Positions 12,793 through 22,404 of a DNA stretch of 64,000 nt are shown here, in pieces. Positions within the stretch are counted from its first letter, which is position 1; each line of letters begins with the position of its first letter. Source of the stretch: Fusarium oxysporum f. sp. lycopersici 4287 (taxonomy: Eukaryota > Ascomycota > Sordariomycetes > Hypocreales > Nectriaceae). The notes beneath the pieces are model-generated. The model was not told the DNA's origin. It was given only the letters and a program-made list of their open reading frames with translations, and searched no databases. The position numbers were made by a program, and so were the translations under genes. The stretch covers positions 1,736,001 to 1,800,000 of the forward strand of contig NC_030995.1 of the NCBI RefSeq assembly GCF_000149955.1. Direction: 5' to 3'.

Positions 12793-12975
12793 CATTTTCT
12801 CCCCATGGGAGCCTCCCTTGGCGATGCCCATGAACTTTTCGCGAAATAGGTCATCTGCAAATGAATCTGAGGGATACACATTTCCCGTGGTGCCTGAAGA
12901 CGAAGACTGATCGGTCTCTGGCGATGAGGAGTGGTCGCCGCGGGGCATAAGAGCCCATAGTGGTGAGATAGGCAT
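12793..12975 (-). CDS. 5' part of a gap-truncated gene, unknown function
   Basis: The frame opens with MPISPLWALMPRGDHSSSPE and runs 61 codons into the N run. A second Met at 12948 (MPRGDHSS) is an alternative start. The sequence is Ser-rich, then has a compact segment with alternating hydrophobic and charged residues (YPSDSFADDLFREKFMGIAK) that looks like a real conserved motif rather than chance translation. I do not recognise the family. Beyond the gap, the minus strand from 12531 leftward offers only a very short frame, so the remaining exons cannot be placed. The opposite strand is also open across the gap, but its translation has no protein-like features. Confidence 0.45.
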
Positions 12976-14287
12976 GATACCGAGATCTGAATCTCACAAG
13001 GCCAATATGGAAGTAAGCAAGTGAATTGGACGAGAATTAAGCTTAAAATCCTCTTGATATGCTTGGCCGATCGCAGAAATGAGAGTAAGCTGTGGCACCT
13101 GAGAAATCGAGGAAGTGGTAGTTGTCGCTCATATGTCCGGGTGATCCGAAAGTTGAACCGGAGCGGCAGCTACGGAGGGACGGCGTTGGGGGATCGGCGA
13201 TAGACAACCGGAACAGTATTTTGTTGCAGTATTGTTGAGAAATTAGATAAAGTAGAAGCCAAGGACCAGATAACAGATCGAATAAAAATGCCGAGAAGAT
13301 GATCGCAGTAGTTCGTGAATAGAGTCGTCAAAGATGAATATTGTCAAACCGCCAATAACTCAATGTGATGCAAGGTGGAGATAAAGGTGAAAGCAACGAC
13401 AGTGATCAGCAGCTTCTCAAAGTGTATTCGTTATCATAAGCAAAGGATCACATTCCGTGGGACGAAAAGGGTTCGAAGTGAAAGTATCGGCGTTTGATTT
13501 GTCTCCGGCAGAATCAACTTATAACAAAGCCAAGATTTTGAAATCTGGAGGTTGAAGAAAAGTGAGTACGTGTGCCTGGGGGTTGGGATTGAGGAAACAG
13601 CAGCTTCACCTTCCGCTAAAACGCTCAAACAAATCGGCAGGGCCCCTCTTTCTCCAAAGAATCCAGGCAATCCACGCAGGGAAAAGACAATATCCCTGAC
13701 AATTTGAGTGGAAAGTGCAGGGAGTAGGGGACTTCCCGTCCGGGGTGCACCTTCCGTTTGGGCTTTGGGGTGAGTTTGTGGTTTGCTCACTTTTGCTATG
13801 GGCTTCTCCCCGAGGGTGCTGCTCTCCCTTGGCCCTGACTCTGACTCCCTTTCAGGTCTCTCTTCAATATGCTCTGTCTGACATGCTTTGACTTGTGTCA
13901 TTCCATCCTTTCTTTCTTACCGGCCCAGTCTATGCTCTTCACTTCTTCTCAGGACGAGCGCCAAGACGTTGCGGGTTTAAAATCCACAAGAAGGCCAGTG
14001 CCAAGAGATGATTAACAGGCTGCGTTTTTGGCCCCAAGATAACCGTGAATGTATCCAAAAGACAAACAATCATATGATGTTCCTGATCAAGTTCAAAGAA
14101 GTCTCTTCACAACTGTTGTGATCCTGAATTACACAAACCTTTCTCATTGGAGATATCGTTTTCCTTATCCTTGTCTTGCCAAAGGTTAATATTCTAACCC
14201 CAGTCACTTTCACTGCGGACCCCAACACGTCATGCCAATAGCGGACTCCGAGTCGCTGCTGGTTGGCCGGCCCGGCTTTCAACGCTC

Positions 14288-14311
14288 CCCCGCAGGCCCG
14301 AAACCGCGGGG
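14288..14311. repeat. GC-rich inverted repeat, CCCCGC N12 GCGGGG
   Basis: Perfect six-base arms separated by 12 bases. Both arms match the fungal CreA/Mig1-type core (SYGGRG reads GCGGGG on each strand), so this could be a paired carbon-repressor site. No gene start is close, so a regulatory role is only a guess. Confidence 0.4.
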
Positions 14312-16768
14312 TGGCTGATAAAGTCGGGGGAGATATCCCGCAGCCTAAGGAAAATGACTCGGCCGCATAAATAATATCCGACCTTGTCTGCCTTTGATAT
14401 TGGAGACTCTTGGGGTCTTGAGGAATCAGTTGCAGATTTATGGACATCATCTCTTTCCAATTGGGGCACATCAAAACGATCCATGCAAGAGGCCAGTCTC
14501 GACACATCGGCTAAATATACTTGGCTCTGATTGTCGAGAAGCTTATCTTATGCTTATTTCTAGACACCCGATTTCGGATGTACGATCCGTCCTACGCCGC
14601 AAGACTCTTCCATGGTCTGAAGGAAATGGGAACGCAGGAAAGTTGATATATATGAGCTAGCCTCCATCCTAAACGACCAGAAGACTTAACAGGCCTTGAG
14701 ACTACGTAGCTGTTTTTGGCACCTCAGCTAAAGGTCAGGAGTTTTCTGATAAGCCGAGTCTTCCCATTCTGAACAACGTAATTAATATTGCATCCATGGA
14801 TCCTATCACAGACAATTCTCTTTACTGCGTCATGGAATACCTTTCCCCTTGACATCCATTCGATAGCTGATTTTAAGAAGAACCGAGACTTCCCAGGCAC
14901 GTATTGAGACCATGGTAACGAAGCAGAGATTTGTTGCATCTGTTCACATATTGAACCCGTTTGAAAGAGCAGTCCAATGACGCAAACTGGAGCGTAGGTG
15001 ACCATCAATCCAAATGATGTTGAAAGTGCTCTTTATTTCTCTTAAACGAGAAGCTCTGAAACCTCGTGGGTATACGTTCATGAAACCCGATATATACAAA
15101 GCGACCACCTGTTGACGTCCCGCATTAGGAATTGTTGTAGCACGCAGGTGCTTCAATTCCTGTCCCTTGATGCACAGATCTACCATTAAAAGGTTTATGA
15201 ATGAGACCATCGCAATGATTCTGTCCTGCTGATGAAATCCTCTGACAATCTTCCACTGGTGTTGTCTCCTTGTTGTGAAAAGGAACTGGGCCGCAGGGAG
15301 CTTAACGGGTTGAAGCCAAGCAGAGGGATGTCCAAAAACAGCCCCAGAATGCGAATAGAGGATCTCTGTCAATGCTCAGAATGAACGAGTAGAAGCTAGG
15401 TGTTTGCAAGGCCACAAGCAAGAGCCTGCGTGCCAAGTGGTGTTTAGGCTGTGGACAAGGCGCTGTCGTGTAACTGAGCTTTCAGTGTGTACACCGTTGC
15501 TTCTTGACCTCTTGTCAAGCCATTTCTCTGATGCAGCATTCGATCGGCGATTTCTTTGTGGCTCGTGTCCTCATCTGGAGTGTAGCACTCAGCCGAAGTC
15601 TCGTGTGTTCTCACAGGTTTCATATCATGGAGGGCGATTGACATGACATTTCGCCGCTTATGCGCTGTAGCTGGGCGTACATAGGCGAGATCACCGGAAA
15701 ACATTTTGACTTGACGGGGGTTTCTAGGATATCACAAATGGGATGAAGATACGAGAGATGTGGTTCATTATTGTAGGAGAGGGGAAATGGCGTCTAGCTG
15801 AGGAGCTGACCTATTGTCAACTGCTTTAGGACATGCGCCTATCGAGACTTGACACTTGGGCCACCAAACATCAATATCGCCGCCATGATTCTTTGTTGAT
15901 AAAATTGTCGAATAGACAAGACGCTGTTAGACTATACTATATCTCATTAATTATCTCAGTAGGTCCAGCTGCGCACCTTTGATTGTGCATCGTATCTATG
16001 TATGTATGCATCGTATTCAAATTTTAATATGAACAGCTAATTAAAGCGTTTAAGTCAAATAACACGTTCAAGATATATGTCAAGTTACAATTAATAAATA
16101 CTGTTTCATGCTATGAAACAACCCATCAGATTTTATCTGTTGAACCTGCAAGCTGCCGCTGATTAGCCTCTCAGGCTGCTTGATGTATCGTTCCACCCGC
16201 TCGGATCGCTTTTCACGTTGAGTCAATGTTGACCAGAACCTGTCCCGGCATGTATGGCTCTGATTTGTTTTGGCTGAAGGGAGAAATACTCGGGCTTAAG
16301 GTAAAGACATTCTCTAGGTAGGACTCTGCGGCTAGAATATCCCTTTCAGTATATCCCCTGTCGATCAGACCTATTAAGGAATTGTTATTGATAGACAGGA
16401 CAAGGGCAATGTTTCCTCAACGTACGATCACAACCAATGTTTGAGTTACATTCGCGTTCCTCCAGATCCTTTATGCTACGGACAATTTAAATCCGCCGTA
16501 TGTCCACAGACCAAGTAACGAAAAGCGATGCACCGAAATCTGAAGCAACGGAGCTCCCATGCTTGGACACATCCGTCCAAGCGCACATCCTTTTTAGGTG
16601 CACGTCACAACAGATTTGGAACATTGCAATCAATTGGAGAAACAGTCTAGCCTAATAAAAACAAACAATTGAATGATCAATGCCCGTTTTATTGTAGAAC
16701 CTAGAATGTAGATCCTCACAACGGCGAGTAACCAGGATCTCGTCCCACAATGACAGGACAGGATGCTT

Positions 16769-16776
16769 TATAAATA
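16769..16776 (+). promoter_or_regulatory. TATA box of the serine carboxypeptidase gene
   Basis: TATAAATA lies 65 bases before the start codon at 16841. This is a consensus TATA element at a credible distance for a short leader. Confidence 0.6.
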
Positions 16777-16840
16777 GATAGACTCCTGCCTGTTTATTCA
16801 TACTTGAGCTGCGGAAGCGTGATCCTACAACGTCATTAAA

Positions 16841-18489
16841 ATGCGCTTCTCGTCTATCTCGTCTATCTCGACTGCTCTTCTAGGCCTCATCGGATCGGTC
16901 AGTGCCTTCGGCGGTATTGCTCCTGATAGTAGACAGTTCAGAACCTTGGAGCGCCATGGCCTTACTGTCTTCAAGCATGCCGCTACCAATTCGAAGCTTG
17001 AGTATGTGACCAATTCAGGAATCTGCGAGACGACACCTGGTGTTGGCCAATACTCTGGATACTTGTCTGTTGGTAAGTCGATCATATTCAATACCCCGAG
17101 GTCCCTGGTAATAATGTTGATATAGGAAAAAACCATAGCATGTGGTTCTGGTTCTTCGAAGCTCGTCACAATGCTGAGAAGGCCCCCCTCGCTATCTGGC
17201 TCAACGGCGGTCCTGGGTGTTCCTCAATGATAGGCCTCTTCACAGAGCATGGGCCTTGTCACTTTGTCAATAACGACACTGAACCAACTCTCAACCCTCA
17301 TTCCTGGAACGAGTACGCGAACATGCTCTACATCGATCAGCCAATCGGTACTGGCTTCAGTGTTGGAACCGAAGATGTCAACTCTACAGCACAAGCTGCC
17401 CCTTATATCTGGAAGTTTATGCAAGTCTTCATGGACCGGTTTCCCAAGTACAAATCCAGAGAGTTTGGTCTCTTTACACAATCCTACGGTGGACACTATG
17501 GCCCTGAATTCGCCGACTACTTCCTCAAGAAGAATGACCAAATCGAGAAGGGTGATGCTAAAGGCCACAAGATCGATATGGTAGCGCTGGGCATCAACAA
17601 CGGCTGGATCGATCCTAAGAGGCAGTTCAAATCCTATGCAACATATGCCAACCGCAACCCCTACAAACAGATTCTTGGAAACAAACTTCTCACTCGTTTC
17701 ATCAACGCCTACAATAAGTACTGTCTACCCGTCATCAACAACTGCACCCAACTTGAGGGTCAAGATGATGAATGCGCAGAGGCTGATGATGCATGCAACA
17801 CCCAAATGTACACCAACCTCGAGATTGCAGGCAGAACCGACTTCAACGTTTACGATGTGCGTATCGGCAGGGATGATGTTGACCCGCCGGAGACGTTCCT
17901 TGAGTATCTCACACGGGCCGATGTTATGGATGCGATTGGAGCCAACACCCGTTTCGCCGAGTGCAGTGACACAGTTTATGCAAACATGGCGACGACGGGA
18001 GATGGTCAGTACCCCTGTAATGGCAAAGCTAAAGATTAATGCTGACATGGTACAGGTGCGCGTTCATATGTCGGGCCTTTGGCAGACGTTGTGAAGCGTG
18101 GTATCAACACGCTTCTGTGGGCTGGAGATACTGGTAAGTGGGAAGTTTGTGACACAAGTAGAACAGAAACTGATTTACATCTAACAGATTGGATCTGCAA
18201 CTGGGAGGGTGTCCTATGGGCATCTTATGCGCTCGAGTGGCCAGGCCAGAAGAAGTTTGTAGCAGCGCCCTTCAGCAATTACACGGTCAACGGCACAGCC
18301 CATGGCCGATACAAGACGGTAGAGAATCTGTCCTTCCTCAAGGTTTGGGAGGCCGGACATTCAGTGCCATATTATCGTGAGTACCTATGACATTGCCCAA
18401 GATTACCGGCTGACAAAAGAACAGAACCTGAGACCGCACTGCAAGTGTTCAAGCAGGTTATGCAGAAGAAGCCGATCAAGGGGACCTAA
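16841..18489 (+). CDS. Secreted serine carboxypeptidase, family S10
   Basis: Exopeptidase that removes C-terminal residues, acting outside the cell or in the vacuole. Five exons: 16841-17072, 17126-18004, 18056-18133, 18188-18376, 18425-18489; every join keeps frame and gives 480 residues. The first 20 or so residues form a signal peptide (MRFSSISSISTALLGLIGSV). The oxyanion-hole region WLNGGPGCSS, the catalytic serine in TQSYGGHYGP, the catalytic Asp in LLWAGDTDWICNWEG and the catalytic His in VWEAGHSVPYY are all present. Several N-glycosylation sequons (NCT, NYT) fit secretion. Oddity: the residue before the nucleophile is Gln, where the family normally has Glu (ESYGG or ESYAG). A TATA box lies just upstream. 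No neighbouring gene suggests a specific substrate. Confidence 0.93.
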
Positions 18490-18795
18490 TGAGATAAGAG
18501 CTCCGCAGAAATTATGTTTTCTTCAAGACGTTTAGGTAGATGGAACACTAGAACCATCAGGCCATGGTACTCGTAATGCATAATATCATTTCAATGTTTC
18601 ATGCTTGTCCCACCAGACCCTAACCATTGAGCATTTTGCATTCTAGACATCCTGCCTTGTTCTCGTAAATTCATGTTTACATGCAGTTAAGATACAAAAG
18701 TAAATCGTACGCCAAGGTCGTACAAACAAATAGTGAATATGTAAGATACATTCCAAACTCCCCGTGCCATGCGGTTCCTTTGCTTTTCGTTTTCG
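18490..18795. other. Convergent 3' spacer
   Basis: About 300 bases between the carboxypeptidase stop and the PIG-L stop, AT-rich in part. It presumably holds both 3' ends. No feature seen. Confidence 0.45.
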
Positions 18796-19829
18796 TTACT
18801 GTGGCTTAACCTTTTCAAGACGCAGATCATTAATGACCATGTACCGGCTGAGAGTGATCCAGCCATAGCGGAACCAAACCATCTGGCTTCTGTGCGCTTG
18901 GGTCATGGCGCTCCAAGCAGTACCATAGGCACCACGGCCAACGAGCTGGTTCATGAAAACCAGACTTTCGGGTCGCTCCTTATCCTGGTCCTTGACACCA
19001 ATGGATGAGAGTAGCGTGGGAACAAAGTCCATGAAGGCAGAGTACTTGCGCACAATGCCTACGGTGGAAAGAGTATATAGATCGACGGGGCTCGGCCACT
19101 CGGACGCGGTGGTAAGGGCCTGAATGAAGGATCTGGCACCCAGGTAGAGAGAGATATGGTTGGGATGAGAAGACACGCCATTGCTGTCAAATGTAACGAG
19201 GATGTCAATGTTGGCAGTGGGCTTCAGATTGTTCTTACGCTCCTGGCCAAATTTGGGCGCAAACGTGCTTCCTAGCAGACGAGCGATCAGGTTCTTGTCC
19301 CACATTCTCGTCATGGAGTCGGGGAAGTCGGTGCTATAAGTGAGGTATCAGTCAGTTTTTTTTTGAGCCGCAAGTGTCGGTGACAGTGACCAGGGTATTC
19401 AACATACGGGTTGTCGACCACAAAAACATCGTCCTCGCTCTGTAGTCCCAGCGCCAGGCCGCTCTTGACCAGCTCCTTCTTGCGAACTTCTCCTAATCCG
19501 TCGGCATCTCCTATAACACGCCAAAGTCACCATCAGCCAAAACTGCTTTCAACCAATTTGTGTAGTCGCATCACTATGCGACTGCAAAGCACGGGTCGCT
19601 GCAGTCGGCTCATACCAGTGCTTAGGCATAGAATCTTGACGTGGTTTCCGTTCTCGGGTCGTGTGAGGGCGAGGACGGTCGGGGAGAAGAACATGGCTTC
19701 GTCATCGGGATGCGCAATCAAGAGACAAACTCGCTTGTTCTTGATTGTCGATTGGGCAGTGCTGGCTGTGAACATGTAGATGCCTGGCACCACAACGGCG
19801 AGGCCGGCGAAGATGTGAAGAACGTTCAT
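18796..19829 (-). CDS. GPI12: N-acetylglucosaminyl-phosphatidylinositol de-N-acetylase
   Basis: PIG-L/GPI12 family metal-dependent deacetylase on the cytoplasmic face of the ER. It converts GlcNAc-PI to GlcN-PI, the second step of GPI-anchor synthesis. Exons on the minus strand are 19616-19829, 19408-19510 and 18796-19333, giving 284 residues, as expected. An N-terminal membrane helix (about 3-20, [17 protein letters not shown]) is followed by the signature [10 protein letters not shown], whose His and Asp bind the metal, then the downstream metal-binding motif SSHPNHI. The small middle exon carries GEVRKKEL and DNP, both typical of the family. Introns start gtatga and gtatgt and end ttatag. 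No oddities. Confidence 0.95.
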
Positions 19830-20449
19830 ATCTGCAGTCGCTTCGAATACGGTGCTACGGTTACTTTTGCGACAAGAGTGCTAGAGAACTGCGACTTCGG
19901 CTATTGGGTACCGGATGGATGTGGATGATGATCGCTACAGCAGCGCAAGGTCTATATGAGCTGTGAGCAGAGACTAGAAGCTACACCAAGGTCAATTGGA
20001 TTGTTAGAAGCGAAAACTTGGCTCCTGTCGGAAGCTGGTCGTGATCTGGGTCATAAACGAGTTGTGATGGCTGAGACAAAAGTGGCACGAGACGCGAGAA
20101 ATAACAAGTGAAACTTGGTCATGGAGGGGCAGGAGCTCACGAGGTCGCAGATGCCAATCGCTAAGGCAACCCCCCATAGACCTGAGCCTAACGGTTCACC
20201 GCCTCACTAGACTGTCCCGATGCCTTAGCTGAAGCTCAAGGAGCCCCTCAATTTACAGAAGGCTGGGTAGTGGCGTTGAGCACGGCAGGGCCCGAAGCTT
20301 CCATTCCGGCGTCATGAGCTAAGCCCATTGGGGCAACCTGTTGACGTTGACGTTAACCTGGTCTGTTAAGGGTGAACCCCAACTTTGAACTTTACTCAAA
20401 GTTGTCCAAGAGCTTCATTTTACGACACAACCACCATCAACTGCCGACC
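19830..20449. other. Bidirectional promoter region, PIG-L and DUF7719 genes
   Basis: About 620 bases between divergent start codons. No TATA-like element is obvious and no open frame is convincing. Confidence 0.45.
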
Positions 20450-21120
20450 ATGGCCCGTCAACGAAAAGAAAAGTCTGTTAAGGACATTAAACTTCAGCAG
20501 CCAGATCGATCTGGTCCCAGTAAGGAAACACTCGTCGATTTCGCAAAGGGCCACGACCTCTTCGCAGAAGCCGATCGAAGACAACGCGAGCTCAACGGCG
20601 AAGGACCCCTCTTGTCCCCTCGCACAGAACGTATCTTTGAGACAATACTATGGACTGGCGTCATTGCCACCGTGCATTTTACATTTGATGTCCTAGTACA
20701 GCGACAATATGCGATGGACGTTGATTGGTTCGCCATCGTCCAAAGGACCTTGACAGCTTGGCTTTGTAAGATATCCCCGATCTATACGAATTTTCCTCCT
20801 AACATGATGTTTCTTTAGTGTTCATCGGCCTCTTTTATGTGCTACATCCGCATTATTCCCACAAGTCATTCTTCCCGCTTGTTCCTCAAGAATACCAAGA
20901 GACTATTCGTCAAGCCATATTCTTTGTCGCGAGCACCGTAGGCGGCTGCTACCTCATCCACATCAGCAACAATTACGGATACATAGCAGTCATGAAACAA
21001 GCTCCTCCTGTGGGCTGCTTGTGGGTATGGGCGGTCGTCGAGATGGACATCCTTTGGGCGTTTCCGAGTTTATGCATTGCAGTTGCATATGCCTACAAGA
21101 ATGGATACGGTTTCCGATAA
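20450..21120 (+). CDS. DUF7719-like fungal membrane protein
   Basis: Exons 20450-20765 and 20819-21120 (intron gtaaga...tttag) give 205 residues. A charged N-terminal 75 residues or so (RQRKEKSVKDIKL) precedes hydrophobic segments: ETILWTGVIATVHFTFDVLV, AIVQRTLTAWLLFIGLFYVL, IFFVASTVGGCYLIHISN, and a final one ending AFPSLCIAVAYAYKNGYGFR. The pattern agrees with a conserved ascomycete ER-type membrane family that I believe is DUF7719; its function is unknown. The start at 20450 has a good context (accATGG). An in-frame Met at 20372 lies in the leader and is less likely. The stop codon lies 7 bases from that of the converging gene on the other strand. Confidence 0.88.
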
Positions 21121-21127
21121 ACAAAGT

Positions 21128-21922
21128 CTATTCTTCTGTGGACTTCTTAGGCTTAATTGTATCTCCCAACTCAGATGTTGTGGCGGAACCGCCAATCTCA
21201 GCCGGCTCGATTGACTCGGTGCTCTTGACTGCGAGATCTGTCAAGGTCCCGGCTCTCGAAAGGCCGGAACGATCACGATGTGTCAATCGGCTTACCAAGT
21301 CTTCCAATCGATGGATCCTATCCCTCTGGCTCTCGACTAAAGATTCGAGTTTACGTGAGCTCTCATCCATCTTCATCTCTCGCCATTTCGTCCTAGATTC
21401 CAGATCTCGTAATCGAGATGAGATCATGCTCATTTGCATGAATTGCACTCTCGCAGTCAGACCCTCACGCTGTCTCACGAGCTCCAACGCCTTCGTCCTC
21501 ACTGGCAGCCATGCCATGGCCACTGTTGTACGCCCATTCCAACTTCTTGGCATGAGTGTCCATGATTGCCCTTCGTCGCCAACACTCGCCTTGGCCTCCG
21601 TCTCAGCGACAATATCGAGAAGACGCTGCTCCAGATTCAATAGATCATCCATGACAAAGTTGTACATCTGATATTCGGGCTGGTGTGCATGGAAACCTTC
21701 ATGTTGGGCGTTTATGGCTACTACGAGATCCGCCAGCCAAGTGGATTCAGTTTTGTACCACGACAAAGATGTTTTGACTCGGAAATACTCATCGTCGCTA
21801 TTTCGAAGAAATGTCAAACGAGCATAGAAGGCTGCGGCAATGGCAACGACAAATGTCAACATGCCCGCGACGTTAGCGCTTATGGAAAGCGGCGAGTCTT
21901 GCTGCCCATCACTGGAGTCCAT
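21128..21922 (-). CDS. Single-pass membrane coiled-coil protein, unknown function
   Basis: Intact 264-residue single-exon frame. One membrane segment (about 18-38, VAGMLTFVVAIAAAFYARLTF) follows a short polar N-terminus with no signal cleavage site. The middle contains Leu/Glu-rich helices (MDDLLNLEQRLLDIVAETEA), and residues about 160-215 are rich in Arg/Glu with heptad spacing (SRLRDLESRTKWREMKM, then SQRDRIHRLEDLVSRL), suggesting a coiled coil. The tail is polar and Ser/Thr-rich. I recognise no named family; it reads like conserved Pezizomycotina hypothetical proteins. It converges on the DUF7719-like gene with almost no spacer. Confidence 0.85.
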   Translation of the reverse strand: MDSSDGQQDSPLSISANVAGMLTFVVAIAAAFYARLTFLRNSDDEYFRVKTSLSWYKTESTWLADLVVAINAQHEGFHAHQPEYQMYNFVMDDLLNLEQRLLDIVAETEAKASVGDEGQSWTLMPRSWNGRTTVAMAWLPVRTKALELVRQREGLTARVQFMQMSMISSRLRDLESRTKWREMKMDESSRKLESLVESQRDRIHRLEDLVSRLTHRDRSGLSRAGTLTDLAVKSTESIEPAEIGGSATTSELGDTIKPKKSTEE

Positions 21923-22404
21923 TGAGTCTCACAGGTCAGACGGAGAGTCGAGGGAGGGTATCAAAGTTCTGGTATATGTTACGGAGAAAAGAATCCCAGC
22001 AAGCACATTTTAAATCGCCGTCAGCCAATTACATGGAATATTGAGTAAAGCCTAAAGGTCCAGTTCCAGCTGAGAGCTGAAACCCCTGAGCAGCCATCTG
22101 TCATTCACGTGATACGACACGTGATGCCGAATTAGAGTCCTTTCATGTTGTGATTACAAACTTCATAAGGCCACATAATGGTGAGTACGGAGTACATCGG
22201 AGAGGAATCAGGCTCAACAGAGGTGGACATGGGTAAATGTTGATTTTATGTATCTAGGTCAGAATATGACATGATTCATATACAATGCGCTATGTGATGC
22301 ACCATGCAATTAACACCTCCTTATCATCAGTAGAATCATACTGGATATCATTATCTATGCGAAAAAGAAAATGCAAACAAACCCGCTCTAAATGGAATCA
22401 TCCA
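21923..22404. other. Intergenic spacer
   Basis: About 480 bases holding the promoter of the minus-strand gene starting at 21922 and the 3' end of the antiporter gene. No feature is identified; the part near 22.14-22.38 kb is AT-rich. Confidence 0.45.

Larger units (their letters stand above)
12976..16840. other. Gene-poor region
   Basis: About 3.9 kb without a supportable gene. Its left part is upstream of the gap-truncated minus-strand gene. Its right part, about 15.9-16.15 kb, is clearly AT-rich. Frames of 90-155 codons at 13.4-13.9, 14.07-14.5 and 14.9-15.4 kb lack start context, domains and splice partners. A GC-rich palindrome lies at 14288-14311. I looked for transposase or reverse-transcriptase motifs and saw none. 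Confidence 0.4.

Noticed and set aside
13434..13901. 155-codon minus-strand frame upstream of the gap-truncated gene
   Set aside because: No conserved motif, unlikely composition, and a position expected to be promoter.
14944..15372. 142-codon minus-strand frame, possible transposon relic
   Set aside because: No transposase, integrase or reverse-transcriptase motif and no terminal repeats seen.
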